A stretch of 64,000 nucleotides of DNA from assembly GCA_021781965.1 (NCBI GenBank), contig JAJXVU010000011.1:1-64000 (forward strand). The letters are read 5' to 3'. Every line of letters begins with the position of its first letter. Positions within the stretch are counted from its first letter, which is position 1. Shown one piece after another: positions 23,840-32,791 of this stretch. Origin of the DNA: Pseudomonadota bacterium (lineage in GTDB: Bacteria; Pseudomonadota; Gammaproteobacteria; UBA1113). The position numbers and the translations under genes were made by a program. A model generated the notes under the pieces. The model did no database searches. It saw nothing but the letters and a program-made list of their open reading frames with translations, and was not told where the DNA came from.

Positions 23840-25396
23840 ATGACCACTACAGCTCCCCATCGACCTTTGGTATTGATCGTCCTGGACGGCTGGGGATACC
23901 GCGAAGAAACCAAATATAACGCCATTGCCCAAGCCAAAACACCGCATTGGGACTATTTATGGGCGAAATACCCTCATATGTTGCTCAATGGCTCCGGCTT
24001 GGCCGTGGGCTTACCCGAAGGGCAAATGGGCAATTCCGAGGTTGGTCACACCAATTTAGGCTCGGGACGCATTGTCTATCAAGACAGCGTACGCATAGAA
24101 AACGCCATTGCCGATGGCTCGTGGTGTGACAATACCGCTTTCAACGATTTCTTTAAATAAGTGAAACAGCATGACAGTACCTTGCATGTCTTAGGTTTAT
24201 TATCGCCCGGCGGTGTACACAGTCATGAACAACACATTTATGCCTTATTGCGCTTAGCGGCACAAAAGAAAGTAACGCGCGTGGTAATACATCCTATTTT
24301 AGATGGTCGCGACACACCGCCACAAAGCGCTGAAAATTCCTTGCGTTTTCTGATGGGCTTAACAGAAAGTTTAGGCAATGCTTCCATAGGCTCACTAATA
24401 GGTCGTTATTATGCCATGGACAGAGATCAACGCTGGGAGCGCGTTGCTAAGGCTTATGATCTATATACCATGGGCAGTGCCGAACATACGGCTGCCAATG
24501 CATTAGATGCTTTACAATGGGCTTATGCGCAAAAACAAAATGATGAGTTTGTATCACCCATCGCCATTGCTGCTAAAGCGGGCACCTCGCATATCATTCG
24601 CGACAACGATGCGATTATTTTCATGAACTTTCGTGCGGATCGTGCACGCGAATTATCGTTAGCATTTACAGACAAAAATTTTACTGGCTTTAAACGCGAA
24701 CAGTTTCCAAAATTAAGTGATTTTGTCAGCCTTACTCAATATCAAAAAGGTTTAAACGCCCATATCGCTTTTGCGCCACAAAACTTAAACGATACTTTAG
24801 CGCAAATCTTAAGTCAGCATCATTATAAACAATTTCGTTTAGCGGAAACGGAAAAATACGCCCACGTTACTTTCTTTTTTAATGGCGGCAGAGAAGAGCC
24901 TTGTGAAGGTGAAACACGACAGTTGATTGCCTCTCCTAGAGTGGCTACTTATGATCTGCAACCTGAAATGAGTGCTAAAACATTGACGGATGCTTTAGTC
25001 GATGCCATTAGTAGTAATCAGCACGATTTTATTTTGTGTAACTACGCCAACGCCGATATGGTGGGACATAGCGGTGATTTTGCTGCTACGGTGAAAGCGA
25101 TTGAAGCTTTAGATGAGGCCATAGGTAGAATCACTGCGGCTATAGAAAAAGTAGACGGCGAATTGTTGATAACCGCCGACCATGGCAATGCGGAATGTAT
25201 GTTTGATGAGATGACGCAACAACCGCATACCGCACATACCACAGGCCCTGTGCCTTTAATCTATGTAGGCAAACGTGGCCGCTTTTTGTATCCAGAAGGT
25301 ATTTTAGCGGATATAGCCCCTACTATTTTACGCTTATTTGATCTGCCTCAGCCCAAGGCGATGACAGGGAAAGTATTATTAGATATTCTTTCATAG
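23840..25396 (+). pseudogene. gpmI: 2,3-bisphosphoglycerate-independent phosphoglycerate mutase, interrupted by an in-frame stop
   Basis: Glycolytic enzyme converting 3- to 2-phosphoglycerate, of the alkaline-phosphatase-fold, two-Mn type. The N-terminal part has the metal Asp in [10 protein letters not shown] and the catalytic Ser in [14 protein letters not shown]. The rest (LLSPGGVHSHEQHIYALL, ILDGRDTPP, ITADHGNAE) continues in the same frame after a TAA at 24158-24160. One base change (for example CAA to TAA) explains it; everything else is intact. A GTG follows the TAA directly, so re-initiation could give two chains, but neither alone holds a full active site. Sequencing error is possible. 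Followed by envC and ctpA, a common gammaproteobacterial order. Confidence 0.85.
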
Positions 25397-25399
25397 GAA

Positions 25400-26545
25400 A
25401 TGAAGATGCAATTTTTTATAAAAAAAATATTACCGTTTATTCTTATGGGTTCATTGATCATGCCCGTTTTCGCAGATGATAAAAACAGCAAACTTTCCAA
25501 TATCAAAACTGAAATACAATCTTTACAACAAAGCATTGCCCATGACAAGGATTCCTACAAAACGGCAGAAAACGACTTACAAACCACCGAGGTCAAGATG
25601 AATCGTTTGTTTATCTCCATTGCAGATTTAGATAAACAAATGGCACAACTGCAAAATAATATTGCGCGCTTAAATCAACAGATCACGACATTACAAAATA
25701 CCTTATTACAAGAAGAAGCAAGCCTAGGCAAGGAAATGCGTAACACCTATGAATTTGGACAAGACAGCGCAGTAAAGTTGATTTTAAACACAGAAAGTCC
25801 AGACGATTTACAACGCATGATGCAATATTTTCGTTTATTGAATGAAAATAAACTCGTTTCCATGAAAAAAGTCAAAGACAACCTAGATCAACTGCTGCAG
25901 TTACAACAACATTTACAAGAAAGAAAAACGCAATTGCAAAATATACGTCAGCAAGAACAAGACTTGGTACGTGATTTAAAACAACAGCAATTACAAAGAC
26001 AAAAACTCATTGCCGCCATAGACGATACTATGGCCGCCAAAGCCGATCGTTTAAATGCCTTACAGCAAAATCGCCGCTCTTTAGAAGGCTTAGTACAACA
26101 ACTCAAAAGCCAACCCCCCATGACTACCCTACCACCTTATTCTTTTGCGCGTTTGCGTGGTCGTTTGCCTTGGCCTTTACCGGGCACCATCGTCGAGCAT
26201 TTTGGCGCATCTATAGACGAGAGTAACCTACAATGGAGTGGTGTCTTGATCAACACACCACAAAACACGCCCGTACATGCAATCTATCCCGGACGCGTTA
26301 TTTTTGCCGATTGGCTAAAGGGCTTTGGTTTGTTGGTGATCATCGACCATGGGCAAGATTATATGAGCCTTTATGGCCGTAACGACGCCCTAATGGTGAA
26401 AACGGGCGACAATGTCTCTTTTGGTCAAGTAGTAGCCAGGGCTGGCAGCACAGGCGGATTTGATAAAAGCAGTCTATACTTCGAAATAAGACATCAGGGT
26501 GATCCGGTCGATCCCGAACAATGGTGTAGGGGAACGGTACAATAG
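25400..26545 (+). CDS. envC: Murein hydrolase activator EnvC-like protein (coiled coil + M23/LytM)
   Basis: Periplasmic activator of cell-separation amidases in E. coli. It has an N-terminal signal peptide ending near PVFADD, a long coiled coil rich in Gln and Leu (about 30-235), and a C-terminal LytM/M23 domain (about 275-381; GTIVEHFGASIDESNLQW, IIDHGQDYMSLYGR, FEIRHQGDPVDPEQW). Zinc ligands of active M23 peptidases appear incomplete, as expected for an activator. It starts 3 bp after gpmI and is followed by ctpA. Length 381 is usual. Confidence 0.88.
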   Translation: MKMQFFIKKILPFILMGSLIMPVFADDKNSKLSNIKTEIQSLQQSIAHDKDSYKTAENDLQTTEVKMNRLFISIADLDKQMAQLQNNIARLNQQITTLQNTLLQEEASLGKEMRNTYEFGQDSAVKLILNTESPDDLQRMMQYFRLLNENKLVSMKKVKDNLDQLLQLQQHLQERKTQLQNIRQQEQDLVRDLKQQQLQRQKLIAAIDDTMAAKADRLNALQQNRRSLEGLVQQLKSQPPMTTLPPYSFARLRGRLPWPLPGTIVEHFGASIDESNLQWSGVLINTPQNTPVHAIYPGRVIFADWLKGFGLLVIIDHGQDYMSLYGRNDALMVKTGDNVSFGQVVARAGSTGGFDKSSLYFEIRHQGDPVDPEQWCRGTVQ

Positions 26546-26579
26546 ATCGTTTACATGGAAGTAGAATTGGAATTTAATT

Positions 26580-27920
26580 ATGCAAGCATCTCACCTGCGA
26601 GCTAAGTTACTTACGCTAGGACTATTCATAGGGTTTATCAGCCCTGCATTAGGGGCAAAAACACCCAGCAAAGTCACAGCACCTGATGACGTTCCTGCAG
26701 CCGAAATACAGCGCTTTACGACTGCCATTCAAGACATCAAGCAATATTATGTTGAGCCAATGGACGATAAAGCTTTATTTGAAAATGCCATACGCGGCAT
26801 GTTAGCGGGCCTAGACCCACATTCCAGTTATCTAGACATGGCCGATTACACCGAGTTACAAGCCTCCACTCAAGGTGAGTTTGGTGGCGTAGGCTTAGAA
26901 GTGGATATGGATAATGACTGGGTACGCATAGTAACCCCCATAGACGATACCCCCGCCACTAAAGCAGGATTAAAACCAGGCGACCTCATCGTTAAAATTA
27001 ACAATCAACCTTTAGATGGCATGAGTTTAACGGATGCGGTGAAATTAATGCGCGGCCCTAAAGGCTCGACTGTTGAGCTCACCATACTGCGTAAAAACGC
27101 CCAAGAACCACTGCAATTTAAACTGATGCGCGATGTGATCCGCACGCAAAGTATTAAGAGTAAACTCTTATCACCGAGTTACGCTTATGTGCGCATCTCG
27201 CAATTTCAAGCGACTACGGCAAATGATTTAGTGGCCGCTATTAAACACTTGCAACAACAAAATAAAACACCACTCAAAGGTTTTGTTTTGGATCTACGCA
27301 ATAACCCTGGCGGCTTATTGGAGTCCGCTATAGCGGTTAGTGATGACTTCTTAAATAGCGCCAAATTGAGCGACAACAAATTGATTGTTTACACCAAAGG
27401 CCGCACACCCAGCAGCAATATGAACGCATATGCTAATTCGGTCGATCTGCTCAACGGCATTCCCATGATCGTGCTTATCAATGGCGGTTCTGCTTCTGCA
27501 GCCGAGATTGTTGCAGGCGCCTTACAAGATCAAAACCGCGCTATTATTATGGGTCAAACTTCTTTTGGTAAAGGCTCCGTACAAACCATATTGCCTTTGG
27601 ATAAAGAGCATGGCATCAAGATCACGACAGCGCTGTATTACACTCCTAGTGGACGTTCCATTCAAGCCAAAGGCATCACACCTGACATAGAGGTGGATGA
27701 ATTGGCCATAGCAAATCCCAAGAATAATCCATTGTTAAATGTGAAAGAAGCCGATCTGGCAAAACACTTAAGCAATAGCGATAACAGCCCAAATCCAGCG
27801 GCTATAGACCAACCGTTGCCTAGCACCAATCCCGATCCTAATCAGGATTATCAACTGAATCAAGCTTTGGTGTTACTCAAGGGATTGAATACGCTGCATG
27901 GTGCAGCGTATAGGCAGTAG
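26580..27920 (+). CDS. ctpA: Carboxy-terminal processing protease (S41 family)
   Basis: Periplasmic serine protease of 446 residues that cuts proteins from their C-terminus. It shows a signal peptide (LGLFIGFISPALGA), a PDZ domain (about 95-180; GGVGLEVDMDNDWVRIV) and an S41 catalytic domain with Ser in INGGSASAAEIVAG and Lys in TSFGKGSVQT. In other gammaproteobacteria CtpA trims murein hydrolases; its place behind envC fits a role in cell-wall remodelling (inference). It is convergent with the next gene, 5 bp apart. Confidence 0.9.
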   Translation: MQASHLRAKLLTLGLFIGFISPALGAKTPSKVTAPDDVPAAEIQRFTTAIQDIKQYYVEPMDDKALFENAIRGMLAGLDPHSSYLDMADYTELQASTQGEFGGVGLEVDMDNDWVRIVTPIDDTPATKAGLKPGDLIVKINNQPLDGMSLTDAVKLMRGPKGSTVELTILRKNAQEPLQFKLMRDVIRTQSIKSKLLSPSYAYVRISQFQATTANDLVAAIKHLQQQNKTPLKGFVLDLRNNPGGLLESAIAVSDDFLNSAKLSDNKLIVYTKGRTPSSNMNAYANSVDLLNGIPMIVLINGGSASAAEIVAGALQDQNRAIIMGQTSFGKGSVQTILPLDKEHGIKITTALYYTPSGRSIQAKGITPDIEVDELAIANPKNNPLLNVKEADLAKHLSNSDNSPNPAAIDQPLPSTNPDPNQDYQLNQALVLLKGLNTLHGAAYRQ

Positions 27921-27925
27921 GAACT

Positions 27926-28510
27926 CTAAAAATGTCCACTCACAAAAATACTGGCAGGTAAATGCATGCGCATTTCATCAACCAGAAGTTGCATAGAAGG
28001 CCGTAATTCGGCTTCGTTAAAAGGCAATAGCAACGATGATTTTGCTTTCTTAGCATAACCTAAAATCATAATACCATTATTAAAAAGATATACCTTTTTG
28101 ATGGTAGCCCAAGAATATTGCGTGCTTTCTTGCGATTTTTCAGACTGCGTCATTACACGCACACCATCATCATTTAAGTCTATATTATAATTTACTTTGT
28201 GGTTATCGCTTTGCTCATGTTTAATTTCATATTTAGGGCTGTGTAGGTGTGAACTCAAAAAAGCCGAAGTGAAAATAACGATTACAAACGCTACCAATAA
28301 AGTAATAATAATGATTCGGCTATCGGCAGCCCATAATGACGGAAAAATCACACCGGTTTGCAACAGCACCATACTACCTAGTAAAATAATAGCGCAAAAA
28401 AAAGCGATGACTTGCAAACGCCATTTTTTTTGTTGGATTTCCACACTATGGGATGCTTGCGCCAAGCAGGCAGACAATTCTTGCTCAGCAATACTGCTTA
28501 AATATTTCAT
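27926..28510 (-). CDS. YcxB-like membrane protein
   Basis: 194 residues: a short cytoplasmic N-terminus, two membrane helices (about 35-55 and 68-88), and a soluble domain whose pattern (VRVMTQSEKSQESTQYSWAT, IKKVYLFNNGIMILGYAKKA) matches the YcxB-like C-terminal PH-type domain. Function of the family is unknown. An internally deleted family-2 repeat lies just upstream of its start. Confidence 0.6.
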   Translation of the reverse strand: MKYLSSIAEQELSACLAQASHSVEIQQKKWRLQVIAFFCAIILLGSMVLLQTGVIFPSLWAADSRIIIITLLVAFVIVIFTSAFLSSHLHSPKYEIKHEQSDNHKVNYNIDLNDDGVRVMTQSEKSQESTQYSWATIKKVYLFNNGIMILGYAKKAKSSLLLPFNEAELRPSMQLLVDEMRMHLPASIFVSGHF

Positions 28511-28525
28511 CTATACCTCTCGCTC

Positions 28526-28586
28526 TACTCTTCGCATTTAATTCTTAGGCTTAAAGCCTCGCCTAAAAATCAACTGCTGTGAGTAT
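28526..28586. repeat. Family-2 miniature repeat, copy 2 (internally deleted)
   Basis: 61 bp made of almost only the two ends of the element: TACTCTTCGCATTTAATTCT on the left and CCTAAAAATCAACTGCTGTG then AGTAT on the right, joined by a short GGCTTAAAGCCTCG hairpin. Full copies are at 6391 and 37959. It lies upstream of the YcxB-like gene; 28587-28704 beyond it has only AT-rich sequence. Confidence 0.8.
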
Positions 28587-28704
28587 ATTGTTTTGATTAT
28601 TGTTGCCATTACCTTGAAAGTATAGCTTTTTTTACGCTGCTATTCAATAGATGGCGTTTTGTATAATAGTGTAATTGTGCTAAAATCAGGCCCTTAGCGT
28701 GTCC

Positions 28705-28778
28705 GCGGGTGTAGTTCAATGGTAGAACTTCAGCTTCCCAAGCTGATAGCGTGGGTTCGATTCCCATCACCCGCTCCA
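28705..28778 (+). tRNA. tRNA-Gly(CCC)
   Basis: Cloverleaf is complete: acceptor GCGGGTG pairs with CACCCGC, the D-loop has TTCAATGGTAGAAC, the anticodon stem TCAGC/GCTGA encloses loop TTCCCAA (anticodon CCC, codon GGG), and the T arm has GTGGGTTCGATTCCCAT. CCA is encoded at 28776-28778. It stands alone, 17 bp before the asmA-like start. Confidence 0.95.
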
Positions 28779-28794
28779 AAAGAATGGAATTTTT

Positions 28795-30711
28795 ATGCGT
28801 AAAATTATATTAACTTTATCGATTCTTCTCGCTTGTTTGGCGCTGTTTTTCCTCATCCTGACACTGATATTACGTCATTGGTTAAACCCTAATACCCTTA
28901 TTGCCCCCTTGAGTAACCAAATCCAGCAAAAAACAGGCTTGGCGCTGCGTATCAATGGCAAACTCAGCTGGCATATATTTCCTACGGCGCATATCACCCT
29001 GAGACAACTGTCTTTACAAGCCACAGCGCCGCAAGATGCTACCAATGCACGTATTCAATCTTTAAACATCCGCCTGTCGCTCTGGCCACTTATCACTGAA
29101 AAGAAACTGATCGTCGATAATGTCACCTTAGACGGTTTAGATTTAACGCTACAAAAAGATAGCTTACAAATCCTAAAACAAAACCCTACCCTACCCATTA
29201 CCGCCACAAATGCAACCATAACAAGTATATCTACAGATAACACAAAAAAATCTATAGGCTTCGCCATTAAAAGCATTACGCTTAGCAATGCAACTCTACA
29301 CGGCGCCTTGGAAAATATACGGCCTGGCGCAACCCTTTATTTAGATAGTTTCACCATAAAAAATTTAGGTTCAAATTCTGACGTTAAAACCATTCCTATA
29401 GAAATGACAGCTAGAATAGTCGATAATGGCAATACGCTGCCGTTATCGCTAAGCAGCGATGTGGCCTTCGATGCCAGCAAGCAAAGTCTTAGCACCGATG
29501 ATCTACAGGCACGCATCAACACTTTAGACATACAAGGGCATCTAAGTGCCGAGAAAATATCGACTGCGCTGCAATGGCAAGGAAAGTTGACTCTAGACGA
29601 TAAAAATGTTGCTGATACTTTGCATTTGTTGACCGGCAGCTACAACTTTCCTATAAAAACGCTGCACAGCGAATTTACTCTAACAGCAAACAAACAAACC
29701 ATTGATGTGTCAGCGCTAAGCTTAAAATTCAATGACGATACTATAACCGGTTCGGCGACTTATAATATTAAACAACATCATCTAAATTCCGTGCTGAATG
29801 CCGATACAATACATTGGTCTGCAATGAGCCCATCTACGACTGCAGATAACAATACCGTTCAGAGTAGCAACGTAGCACCGTCATCAAAAGCCGCTACTCC
29901 TGCATCACCTAAAAATAGAATGTCTTCGTTGAGTGTAGACAGTCAATTGCATATTCAGCATTTGCTGTATGATACTCTATCCTTGGATAATATCAGCGGC
30001 CGGTTACATTATGCTGATCAAACTATCACTCTAGATCCTATTACAGTTACCGTGTTACAAGGTCTGTATCAAGGCAAGATCGCGTTGACGTTGGATAATA
30101 CAAGTAAATTAATGATAGCAGGAACGCTGTCTCATTTAGATCTGGCTGCATTACAACAATATTTAGGGAACAAACCTTCTATTACAGGTTTATTAAATGT
30201 TAAAGGCACTCTCAGCAGCCAAGGTCAAAGCAAACAACAGCGCCTAGCCAATTTAAATGGCAATATCGCACTGATCATTAACCAAGGTAGCTGGACCAAG
30301 CTGAACATGAGCAATATTTTAGGACTACTTAATCTAGTCTCTAGCACGCACACCATCCCTACAAGCGATGGTTTTAGCGCTATCAGCGGCGACTTTGCCA
30401 TTCATAATGGGGTTGCCAATAATCCTAATTTAAAATTAATTTCCCCGCTGCTAACTGCTAAAGGAAATGGCACCTTAAATTTAGTAGCGCAAACTCTGGA
30501 TTACGATGTCATGCTGCGTCCCGATGCGAGCATATTGCAACAAGTTAATGGTTTGTCACAATGGCTGAAAGATGACATCCCGGTGACTATCAGAGGTCCG
30601 TGGGATAATCCAAAGATCGAGTTGAATCAAGGTGCTTTGATCAAGACTAAAATAGACGGATCACTGAACGATACGCTCAAAAAAGTGCGCGGATTGATTC
30701 GATTTCAATAA
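28795..30711 (+). CDS. AsmA-family protein
   Basis: 638 residues with one N-terminal membrane anchor (ILTLSILLACLALFFLILTL) and a long periplasmic beta-rich body. The start region (LSNQIQQKTGLALRINGKLS and W.IFPTAHITLRQLSLQA) and the C-terminal LNLVAQTLDYDVMLRP are typical of AsmA. Family members are thought to shape or move lipids between the membranes. Length is like E. coli AsmA (617). mutY follows 2 bp later, an order seen in other gammaproteobacteria. Confidence 0.85.
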   Translation: MRKIILTLSILLACLALFFLILTLILRHWLNPNTLIAPLSNQIQQKTGLALRINGKLSWHIFPTAHITLRQLSLQATAPQDATNARIQSLNIRLSLWPLITEKKLIVDNVTLDGLDLTLQKDSLQILKQNPTLPITATNATITSISTDNTKKSIGFAIKSITLSNATLHGALENIRPGATLYLDSFTIKNLGSNSDVKTIPIEMTARIVDNGNTLPLSLSSDVAFDASKQSLSTDDLQARINTLDIQGHLSAEKISTALQWQGKLTLDDKNVADTLHLLTGSYNFPIKTLHSEFTLTANKQTIDVSALSLKFNDDTITGSATYNIKQHHLNSVLNADTIHWSAMSPSTTADNNTVQSSNVAPSSKAATPASPKNRMSSLSVDSQLHIQHLLYDTLSLDNISGRLHYADQTITLDPITVTVLQGLYQGKIALTLDNTSKLMIAGTLSHLDLAALQQYLGNKPSITGLLNVKGTLSSQGQSKQQRLANLNGNIALIINQGSWTKLNMSNILGLLNLVSSTHTIPTSDGFSAISGDFAIHNGVANNPNLKLISPLLTAKGNGTLNLVAQTLDYDVMLRPDASILQQVNGLSQWLKDDIPVTIRGPWDNPKIELNQGALIKTKIDGSLNDTLKKVRGLIRFQ

Positions 30712-30713
30712 TT

Positions 30714-31763
30714 ATGGCCAAAACTTTCGTGTCTAAACTATTACGCTGGTTTGACCAATTTGGTCGGCACGATTTGCCTTGGCAAAAACAAAAAACAGCT
30801 TATCGCGTTTGGTTATCTGAAATCATGTTACAACAAACGCAAGTCAAAACCGTCATCGACTATTTTCATCGTTTTATAACTCGCTTTCCTAACGTGAAAG
30901 CCTTAGCCACAGCCGATAGCGACGAAGTATTACAATTATGGGCTGGCTTAGGTTATTATGCGCGCGCTCGGAATCTACATCGCGCAGCACAAATCATTCA
31001 TGAGCAATACAATGGCCGTTTTCCGCGTACGGTAGACGCATTACAACAATTACCGGGTATAGGGCGTTCTACTGCAGGCGCTATCGTAGCGATTGCATTT
31101 GGCGATAAAGGCGTTATTTTAGATGGCAATGTCAAACGCGTTTTAAGCCGGGTATATGCTATAGAAGGGTCGCCACTGGACAAGAATATCGTTGACAGCT
31201 TATGGACAATCGCAGAGAAATTAACGCCAGAAGAGCGTGTAGGCGATTATACGCAAGCGATTATGGATTTAGGAGCAACGCTCTGCACTAGACTACAACC
31301 ACGTTGTGGTGATTGTCCATTGCAATCTTTATGTGAAGCTTACCGTTTAAATCGCGTTGCAGATTTCCCCGCTAAAAAAGCAAAGAAAGAAAAACCAAAG
31401 CGCGATGTGCATTTAGTTTTACTGGAGAATAACTTACAACAAATTTTATTGCTGAAACGTCCCGATAGCGGCATTTGGGGCGGCTTGTGGTGTTTACCTG
31501 AAGTGCTTGAAAAAGAAGAAATATTAAACTGGTGTGCACAACAGAATATAAAAAATTGCACCTTGCAATCCAGTTTAGAACCTATTAAACATGTGTTAAC
31601 GCACTTTAACTTGCAGATACACGTGCACCCTGTAAAATGCGTTACTGGTAAGCCGCGAGCAGATCATGTTACACTGGGTACTTGGACTGCGTTGCCCGCG
31701 TTAACATCCTTGGGCTTCCCCGCTCCCATCCAAAAATTATTCAAGAGGTATTATCATGACTAG
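30714..31763 (+). CDS. mutY: A/G-specific adenine glycosylase
   Basis: Removes adenine mispaired with 8-oxoguanine. Helix-hairpin-helix glycosylase domain: catalytic Glu in [28 protein letters not shown] and the catalytic Asp in [13 protein letters not shown]. The 4Fe-4S cysteines are in [19 protein letters not shown]-terminal MutT-like domain (about 225-345) recognises 8-oxoG. Length 349 equals E. coli (350). The stop overlaps the start of yggX by 8 bp, the same pair as in E. coli. Confidence 0.95.
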   Translation: MAKTFVSKLLRWFDQFGRHDLPWQKQKTAYRVWLSEIMLQQTQVKTVIDYFHRFITRFPNVKALATADSDEVLQLWAGLGYYARARNLHRAAQIIHEQYNGRFPRTVDALQQLPGIGRSTAGAIVAIAFGDKGVILDGNVKRVLSRVYAIEGSPLDKNIVDSLWTIAEKLTPEERVGDYTQAIMDLGATLCTRLQPRCGDCPLQSLCEAYRLNRVADFPAKKAKKEKPKRDVHLVLLENNLQQILLLKRPDSGIWGGLWCLPEVLEKEEILNWCAQQNIKNCTLQSSLEPIKHVLTHFNLQIHVHPVKCVTGKPRADHVTLGTWTALPALTSLGFPAPIQKLFKRYYHD

Positions 31764-31989
31764 AACCGTACACTGCGTTAAATTAGGCACTACGGCTGAA
31801 GGTTTGGCGTTGCCACCTTTTCCAGGTCCTTTGGGTCAGCGTATTTTTAATGAAGTTTCAAAAACTGCTTGGCAACAATGGCTAGGCCATCAAACCATGT
31901 TGATCAATGAATATAAACTCAATTTATTAGAGCCCGAGGCGAAGAAGCTTTTAGAAACAGAAATGAAACGGTTTTTGTTTGCGGAATAG
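31756..31989 (+). CDS. yggX: Probable Fe(2+)-trafficking protein YggX
   Basis: 77-residue cytoplasmic protein that protects Fe-S enzymes from oxidative damage. [11 protein letters not shown] holds the conserved Cys, followed by [20 protein letters not shown] and a helical C-terminus ([15 protein letters not shown]). Overlaps the end of mutY by 8 bp and is probably coupled to it. It abuts the converging yaiI gene with no gap. Confidence 0.95.
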   Translation: MTRTVHCVKLGTTAEGLALPPFPGPLGQRIFNEVSKTAWQQWLGHQTMLINEYKLNLLEPEAKKLLETEMKRFLFAE

Positions 31990-32436
31990 TTATTTATTTT
32001 TCGCCAAATATCGATCCAACGCATTGGCAAATTCTCGTAAATGTGCGGGATTAATCTTTGCTGGGCCGCCCGTTAAAACACCGCTAGAGCGCAATTCATC
32101 CATTAAATCTCTACTGGCAAGCCTATTGCTAATATTGGTTTTAGTATACATCTCCCCACGCGGATTCAACGCCGCTGCGTTTTTAGCAACGACTAGGCTT
32201 GCTAAAGGAATATCGGCGGTAATGACTAAATCACCTTCTACTACTGTACTTGCGATGTAATTATCCGCTACATCAAAGCCACTGGCCACTTGCACCGTGC
32301 GTATCAGAGGATGCCTACGCACTGACAACGGCTGATTGGCAACTAATATAAGCTCACAGCTACAACGCATCGCTGCTTTATATAAGATTTCTTTCACTGT
32401 GTTAGGGCAAGCATCTGCGTCTACATAGATTTTCAT
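31990..32436 (-). CDS. yaiI: YaiI/YqxD (DUF188) family PIN-like protein
   Basis: 148 residues. It opens MKIYVDADACPNTVKEIL, the DUF188 signature, followed by VEGDLVITADIPLASLVV with further conserved acids and LNPRGEMYT. The fold is related to PIN-type nucleases; no activity is established. Length matches E. coli YaiI (152). Upstream, 32437-32685 has no recognisable feature. Confidence 0.88.
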   Translation of the reverse strand: MKIYVDADACPNTVKEILYKAAMRCSCELILVANQPLSVRRHPLIRTVQVASGFDVADNYIASTVVEGDLVITADIPLASLVVAKNAAALNPRGEMYTKTNISNRLASRDLMDELRSSGVLTGGPAKINPAHLREFANALDRYLAKNK

Positions 32437-32685
32437 TCTACCCCTTTGAAATATTAAAGCAAATTATAATATCTTCAATATTATACCTATATACTTCAAA
32501 ATGCGAATTCATACGTAGAAACAAGCCCTAGAGCTTGTCCTAATAGCACAATTTAGAACAGATCATTTACTGACCACAGGCCAATTTTAACGATTCTTCC
32601 TCCAAAACTCTTAGTCTAGACTTTTCTTTTAAAGTCAATAACTTATAGTCTAAAAGCTACTCAGTTCCTAAAAAAGTTCATCTGC

Positions 32686-32766
32686 ATTCCATTTTAGACG
32701 ATGCTATATTCCATAATAGACGGACATATAATCCATAATGGACGAGGATGTATTCCAATTTAGACG
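32686..32766 (+). promoter_or_regulatory. Four direct repeats at exact 22-bp period upstream of ATPase-3
   Basis: Fifteen-base units start at 32686, 32708, 32730 and 32752 (ATTCCATTTTAGACG, ATTCCATAATAGACG, AATCCATAATGGACG, ATTCCAATTTAGACG), with unrelated 7-bp spacers. Each core TCCAWWWTRGA is a near palindrome, so each could bind a dimer; 22 bp is close to two helical turns, putting all sites on one face of the DNA. The array ends 25 bp before the start codon. Confidence 0.85.
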
Positions 32767-32791
32767 TGCTGATTGAGCATAAAAGATACAG

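Noticed and set aside
24161-25396. Separate second gene starting with GTG after the gpmI stop
   Set aside because: It is exactly in frame with the first part and continues the same protein family without gap; treated as one interrupted gene.
32686-32766. Possible short CRISPR array
   Set aside because: Units are 15 bp with 7-bp spacers at a strict 22-bp period, far too short for CRISPR, and no cas genes are present. Better read as an operator-type array.
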